Shown here piece after piece: positions 32,811-37,144 of a DNA stretch of 37,144 nucleotides. The stretch's first letter is position 1; each line of letters opens with the position of its first letter. Source of the stretch: Flavobacterium sp. HSC-32F16 (GTDB taxonomy: Bacteria > Bacteroidota > Bacteroidia > Flavobacteriales > Flavobacteriaceae); NCBI RefSeq assembly GCF_024171645.1, contig NZ_JALKAC010000014.1:1-37144 (forward strand), read 5' to 3'. The notes beneath the pieces were generated by a model that worked only from the letters and a program-made list of their open reading frames with translations, did no database searches and was not told the DNA's origin. Both the position numbers and the translations under genes were made by a program.

Positions 32811-34664
32811 ATGGCATTACAAACCATAACCACCATTAAAGTAGGCGAAATCAGAATTACCAATTTCAATAAATTAAAAATTTTTCAAACCATCCACGAT
32901 CATCATACTTTTTCATTTGAAGTACGACAGGATTTATTAGTTGACGAGTTTAAAAGTGTGATGCCTTTTTCTCAAAAACTGTACGGGGAGAAAATCAGCA
33001 TCGAAATAAAACCTATAGACGGTCTGGAAGATCTCATCATTGGCGCAGACCTTAAACATTATACCATGCAGTTCTATGGTGTTGTAACCAAAGTAAAACT
33101 GCAGAAATCCAATGTAAAAGATATAGAAGAAATTATCGTAATAAAAGGAAAAAGCTCCACGATAGCACTGGAAAACGGTCCTGAATGCAATTCTTTTACC
33201 AATATGACCCTGAGCGATATTGTAACCAAAGTAAAATCAGGCTGTGATATTGATATGGATGTAAGACCTTTTTACTTAGAAAACCTGCCTTATACGGTGC
33301 AGTATAACGAAAGTAATTTCTCTTTTCTAAACCGTCTGGCAAAAAGAAACGGACACTGGCTGTACTATAACGGACGCACAACTGTTTTTGGAAGTCCCGG
33401 CGGTGTGGGCGGACAGCCGCAATTAGTTTACGGGGTGAACATGCAGGATTTTGATTATACCATTAAACTCCTGCCAGCAATGTTCAAAGTAATAGAAAAT
33501 GACAACCGCGACGGTAGTTATAGAACCGATGAAACCTTAAAATACAGAAGGGAAGCCGACGGTTTTCAGCAGAACTTTTTAAATAAATCCAATGAGTTCT
33601 TTAATAAAGAAACCATAATGCAGCTCAACCAGAATCCTGTTGGAGGATATGCACGACGATCCTCAGAAGAATATGCCAAAAACAAAATGCGCGAAATTCT
33701 AAGCCGTTTAACAGAAGTAAAAGCCTCAAGCGAAGTTCCGGGAATTACGATAGGAAACGAAGTCAGGATAGTAGGTGTCGACGTACAGCTGGAAAGCTCA
33801 TACCGTGTAACGCAGATAACCCACATTTGCGACGACGGAGGCGGTTATGAAAACTATTTTACAGCCGTAAACTTTAACGGTTCTGTGTTTTCTCCCCAAA
33901 CCGATCCTGATTTAGTGCCGTTCTGCAGAAGCCAGACCGCCATTGTAACGGCCAATGCAGACCCGGACGGACTCAGCGGTATACAGGTGCAGATGCCGTG
34001 GCAGGAAGACAAAGGCGAAACCACTCCTTATATTCCCTTCATGCAGAAATACGGAGGTGATGCCAGAGGAAACCATGTATTGCCGGAAATTGGCGATACT
34101 GTTTTTGTAGATTTTCAGGGCAATAATGCCGAACTGCCTATTGCAATAGGAACCATAACCAGCAGAAAAGAAAAAAGCGGTTTCAGCACACCAAATAATG
34201 ATTTAAAGGTCATGAAAACCCGTTCTGGAATTACCAGTATTATGAATGATGCTGATGGCAGTGTTTCTATAGAAGATCCAAGCGGCAATAAGTATTTTAT
34301 GGATGGAAACGGAAATACAACTGTCGACGCTCCTAAGAATTTTACCATTAATGCAGGAGAAAATATACGCATAAACGCAGGACAGAATATGGATGTCAAT
34401 ATTGGTCTGCATAAAACCGATACAATTGGAGGAGATTATACAGAGAAAATTACAGGTTCGAAATTTCTTTCTATTGGAATTGATTTCTTTCTTACAGTTA
34501 CAGGAAGCTTAAGTGAGTGGATAAAAGGAAATAAAAAGACTGAAAGTAAAGACATTCAAAAACGTGCTAAAAACATATTGATAAACAGCACCGAGGCAGA
34601 TATTACAATGTTAGGCGCCAAAAATGTAAACAATCACAGTGGTGAAGACTCTATAAACGCATAA
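32811..34664 (+). CDS. vgrG: Type VI secretion spike protein VgrG
   Basis: A 617-residue spike protein. The N-terminal part (to about 360) is the gp27-like ring (YNESNFSFLNRLAKRNGHWLYY is typical), followed by the gp5 OB-fold (FCRSQTAIVTANADPDGLSGIQVQMPWQ) and a C-terminal beta-prism (from about 470; repeats such as INAGENIRINAGQNMDVNIG). There is no fused effector domain. The reading is visibly richer in G+C than the flanking housekeeping genes. Two bases after its stop the lipase effector begins; its own C-terminal part and the effector's N terminus share the same short-strand repeat style. Confidence 0.93.
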   Translation: MALQTITTIKVGEIRITNFNKLKIFQTIHDHHTFSFEVRQDLLVDEFKSVMPFSQKLYGEKISIEIKPIDGLEDLIIGADLKHYTMQFYGVVTKVKLQKSNVKDIEEIIVIKGKSSTIALENGPECNSFTNMTLSDIVTKVKSGCDIDMDVRPFYLENLPYTVQYNESNFSFLNRLAKRNGHWLYYNGRTTVFGSPGGVGGQPQLVYGVNMQDFDYTIKLLPAMFKVIENDNRDGSYRTDETLKYRREADGFQQNFLNKSNEFFNKETIMQLNQNPVGGYARRSSEEYAKNKMREILSRLTEVKASSEVPGITIGNEVRIVGVDVQLESSYRVTQITHICDDGGGYENYFTAVNFNGSVFSPQTDPDLVPFCRSQTAIVTANADPDGLSGIQVQMPWQEDKGETTPYIPFMQKYGGDARGNHVLPEIGDTVFVDFQGNNAELPIAIGTITSRKEKSGFSTPNNDLKVMKTRSGITSIMNDADGSVSIEDPSGNKYFMDGNGNTTVDAPKNFTINAGENIRINAGQNMDVNIGLHKTDTIGGDYTEKITGSKFLSIGIDFFLTVTGSLSEWIKGNKKTESKDIQKRAKNILINSTEADITMLGAKNVNNHSGEDSINA

Positions 34665-34666
34665 TC

Positions 34667-36334
34667 ATGAGTATAATAAGTATTATTGAAGGAACATTAA
34701 CAGAAACAGCATCAGGTAATATTGAAATTCATGCCACCGAAGGAAATCTTACTATAGCTGCGGCCCAGCATAATATCCAATATGGAAAAGAAGGCACAAC
34801 TTATCACGATTATGAACCGCTGCACCCGGAAGATTCATTTAATGATGCCATTGAGGTAAGCTTGAATATCTTTTTTGACGGAACACAAAATAATAAAACC
34901 AATACAGAAGCAGGAACAAACCATAAAAACTCCAACAAAGAAAACGACAGCTATACCAACGATTTTACCAACATAGCCCGAGGTTACGATGCTGTAGATC
35001 CTAACGAAATTTTTCAAAAAGCATTATATATTGAAGGTATTGGTACTGAGGATCTTGAAAAAGACGATGTTTTTCCTGACGTAGCAACTGGTATGGGGTA
35101 TAGAGGTATTGCAGCAAAGGTGGTAAAAGCCTGTGTAAAAGCACCTGTTGAACTGAAAAAATATAAAAATAAGAACATTGCTATCTTAAAAATCAATGTA
35201 TACGGTTTTAGCCGGGGTGCCGCCGCAGCTAGGCATTTTTTGTATGTAGCCAATACTCCAGCACTCATATACAGTATACTGCCCAATAATAAGGTACAGG
35301 TTGTTGCACCGGGTTATTATGAAGGCATGGAAGATAAAAAAGCAATACTAACCATAACAGACAATCCTCTACTTGGCAAACATGGTTATTTTGCGGCCTG
35401 TTTGTTAGATGGAGAACTTACTATACAAGAAATCCAGTTTAATTTTGTCGGCCTGTATGATACAGTCGCTTCTCACGGATTTTATCATGGCAACGATGTC
35501 GAAGATTTACATTTAGATGTAGGCAGGCGGGCAAATTTTGTTGTTCAGTTATCATCAGACGATGAATATCGTGAAAATTTTGATCTCACCAACATCAAAA
35601 GTGCCGGACTGCACGGTCTTGAACTGACACTGCCGGGTGTGCACTCAGACATTGGGGGATCTTATATAAACGGAGCTGTAGAAACCTCGGTCTTGTATCA
35701 TAAAAGAGAAAGTATATACAATAAAATGATTCATCATTCTGATGAAGAAGTACAAAAATTAAAAAAAATTGTAACTAATGAAGGCTGGTACCTTAAAAAC
35801 CAAATTCAGGCAGGTTCATTTCATAAATCAGATTATGAACCCCAAAAAACAAAAAAAGGCTCTGTCGAGGACTTAGAAACATATTATGCCGTAATAGGAA
35901 CAAGAAAATTATACAACACTTTTGATCAAATCCCGCTGAACTTAATGTTCCATTTCTCTAAGGACAGAGATGTTAAATATGATTCAAATGCAGAAAAAAA
36001 ACATGAGATTGGAGATAATTTCATGAAAATGATCAGCAATAATTTAAACCGCTATGTAAATGCCTGCAATGACCTGCGTAATAGTTATATAGAAATGTAC
36101 AAAGAAAATCTGATAGACAAACAGTCTATAGATCATGATTACCTATGGAAATTAAAAAAACTATCTTACTGGGATTACCTTGATCTAGAAAGCCTTCATA
36201 AATTAAGAAACGAATACCTGCACTGGTCTGTAAAAGCCAATGAAATTGGGCTTGGCGGGCGCGAAAGCCAGGCACCTGCAAAAGAAGGGGCATTACACGA
36301 AAAATACCGCAAAAGAGAAATACACAATGGATAA
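34667..36334 (+). CDS. DUF2235 (Tle1-type) phospholipase, T6SS effector
   Basis: A 555-residue alpha/beta hydrolase. Residues 1-40 form a short repeat tag (GNIEIHATEGNLTIAAAQHNI) not part of the hydrolase. The DUF2235 domain begins at SLNIFFDGTQNN, and the triad can be read as S182 (GFSRG), D265 (GLYDTVASHG) and H326 (PGVHSDIGGSY). Tle1 family members cleave phospholipids in the target cell's membranes. No signal peptide, as expected for a VgrG-delivered cargo. It follows vgrG by two bases and overlaps the next gene by 8 bases, so effector and immunity candidate are co-translated. Toxicity and lipid preference are inferred. Confidence 0.88.
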   Translation: MSIISIIEGTLTETASGNIEIHATEGNLTIAAAQHNIQYGKEGTTYHDYEPLHPEDSFNDAIEVSLNIFFDGTQNNKTNTEAGTNHKNSNKENDSYTNDFTNIARGYDAVDPNEIFQKALYIEGIGTEDLEKDDVFPDVATGMGYRGIAAKVVKACVKAPVELKKYKNKNIAILKINVYGFSRGAAAARHFLYVANTPALIYSILPNNKVQVVAPGYYEGMEDKKAILTITDNPLLGKHGYFAACLLDGELTIQEIQFNFVGLYDTVASHGFYHGNDVEDLHLDVGRRANFVVQLSSDDEYRENFDLTNIKSAGLHGLELTLPGVHSDIGGSYINGAVETSVLYHKRESIYNKMIHHSDEEVQKLKKIVTNEGWYLKNQIQAGSFHKSDYEPQKTKKGSVEDLETYYAVIGTRKLYNTFDQIPLNLMFHFSKDRDVKYDSNAEKKHEIGDNFMKMISNNLNRYVNACNDLRNSYIEMYKENLIDKQSIDHDYLWKLKKLSYWDYLDLESLHKLRNEYLHWSVKANEIGLGGRESQAPAKEGALHEKYRKREIHNG

Positions 36335-37144
36335 AAAAACTATAAAACTTTTAATCTGCTTTTTAGCCTCTATACAAATAACAAGCTGTCAAATGATAAA
36401 AGAAAAAACACCTGAATGGCATGCAGAAATGTGCCATCCTGAAAATAAATATAGAATAGATATAGTAAAAGACAACATTTTTACTCTGGAAGGCCTACAA
36501 GCTGGGCTTCCTTATGGAGGATCTTCGGGTAATTGGGGAGATTCCGGAAAAATGTGGACAGAACAGCATGGCACACCCATTGGCGCAGATATTACTTATT
36601 ATGCTGGTTACGATAACACTTTTTACAGGTTAAAAATACAACTTCCTGTAGAGAAAATGAAAGATCTTGTAAAACGAAACTATGCTTTTAAAGAAATTAA
36701 AGGAAAAACTGTTAAAGAATATGTTTACGAAGGCGATACAGATTTAAGTTACATTCAGGATACAGAGGCTTCATACAGATCTTACGATGCTTTTACAAGT
36801 CTTATTTTTGGCTTTGCCCCAAAAGGCATGGTGGTAATCTGGGCCAATTACGGTTTAACAGTAATTGAAATTGGACGGTATCAAGCCGAAATAATTACAA
36901 ATAAAGAGGAACTGCAAGATGCCAAAAATAAGTATTTAAAAATTTGGCGTTTTTCTCCGAAACGTTTTGATGATCTGGCAAAAGACTTTTTTGTACCAGA
37001 TGCCAATTGTGAGTTGTGGGATACTTATCGCATTCGTTATAACTGGAGACCCGTTTTTATATCTGAGAACCCGCAATTTAAAATCTTTGAAGTTGATACA
37101 GAATATTATAATGCCGAAAAAGACCAAATGCTGCGCCCGTGGCT
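36327..37144 (+). CDS. DUF2931 family lipoprotein, probable immunity protein (truncated by window end)
   Basis: An open reading frame of at least 272 residues with no stop before the window ends. It starts at ATG 36327, 8 bases inside the end of the effector gene. Lipobox ITSC (C21) with QMIKEK after it, lacking the acidic stretch that sends lipoproteins to the surface, so it should face the periplasm. I assign DUF2931 from WHAEMCHPENKYRIDIV, GLPYGGSSGNWG and TYYAGYDNTFYRLKIQLP. Periplasmic lipoproteins beside Tle lipases commonly act as immunity proteins; this fits here but is inference. Confidence 0.78.
   Translation, partial: MDKKTIKLLICFLASIQITSCQMIKEKTPEWHAEMCHPENKYRIDIVKDNIFTLEGLQAGLPYGGSSGNWGDSGKMWTEQHGTPIGADITYYAGYDNTFYRLKIQLPVEKMKDLVKRNYAFKEIKGKTVKEYVYEGDTDLSYIQDTEASYRSYDAFTSLIFGFAPKGMVVIWANYGLTVIEIGRYQAEIITNKEELQDAKNKYLKIWRFSPKRFDDLAKDFFVPDANCELWDTYRIRYNWRPVFISENPQFKIFEVDTEYYNAEKDQMLRPW

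Noticed and set aside
32811..34664. Prophage baseplate gene (gpV/gpD like)
   Set aside because: No other phage genes are near, while hcp and a lipase effector flank it, which is the T6SS arrangement.

Overview
The window is chromosomal DNA of a gliding member of the Bacteroidota, most likely a Flavobacterium close to F. johnsoniae. The reasons are the adjacent gliding genes gldB and gldC, the visibly low G+C content, promoter -7 boxes of the TAnnTTTG type in front of many genes, non-ATG starts, short AT-rich leaders without strong Shine-Dalgarno sites, Bacteroidota-specific families (a DUF5916 barrel protein, CarboxypepD_reg-like proteins, DUF6702, T6SS subtype iii Hcp/VgrG) and dispersed intergenic hairpin repeats that I associate with this genus.

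Layout. 1-9 kb: gpmI (glycolysis), a CBM9/DUF5916 outer-membrane protein, two L,D-transpeptidases that meet tail to tail and overlap, a GNAT acetyltransferase, two identical tRNA-Gly(TCC) genes with a shared strong terminator, and pepE. 8.6-14.7 kb: a coupled plus-strand operon of three paralogous secreted CarboxypepD_reg-like proteins, a DUF6702 protein and a secreted M1 aminopeptidase, then tatA and a PAP2 phosphatase. 14.8-20.5 kb, all minus strand: a PhyH-type dioxygenase, an O-methyltransferase, a lipoprotein built from 11-residue repeats, and a YceI / porin / YceI-like operon followed upstream by a second YceI gene. The two YceI promoters carry the same CRP/FNR-type palindrome at the same distance from their -7 boxes. 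20.9-30.6 kb: rlmN, a lipoprotein, a polyprenyl diphosphate synthase, an ECF sigma factor with a membrane partner and an outer-membrane barrel protein, dnaG (with a CHC2 zinc-finger region that lacks all four metal ligands), an orphan LuxR-type response regulator and nadE. 30.7-32 kb: gldB-gldC, closed by two tandem terminators. 32.4 kb to the end: an accessory type VI secretion cassette, hcp (tssD) - vgrG - DUF2235/Tle1-type lipase effector - DUF2931 lipoprotein (probable immunity protein, cut by the window end).

How the genes work together. Most of the window is housekeeping. The accessory interest lies in the T6SS cassette, where a short beta-repeat tag at the effector N terminus looks like a detached piece of a VgrG spike; the YceI/porin pair of promoters that looks like a small redox- or ligand-controlled regulon; the triple CarboxypepD_reg operon; and the hendecad-repeat lipoprotein. 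No CRISPR array, integrase, transposase, toxin-antitoxin pair or complete prophage is visible.
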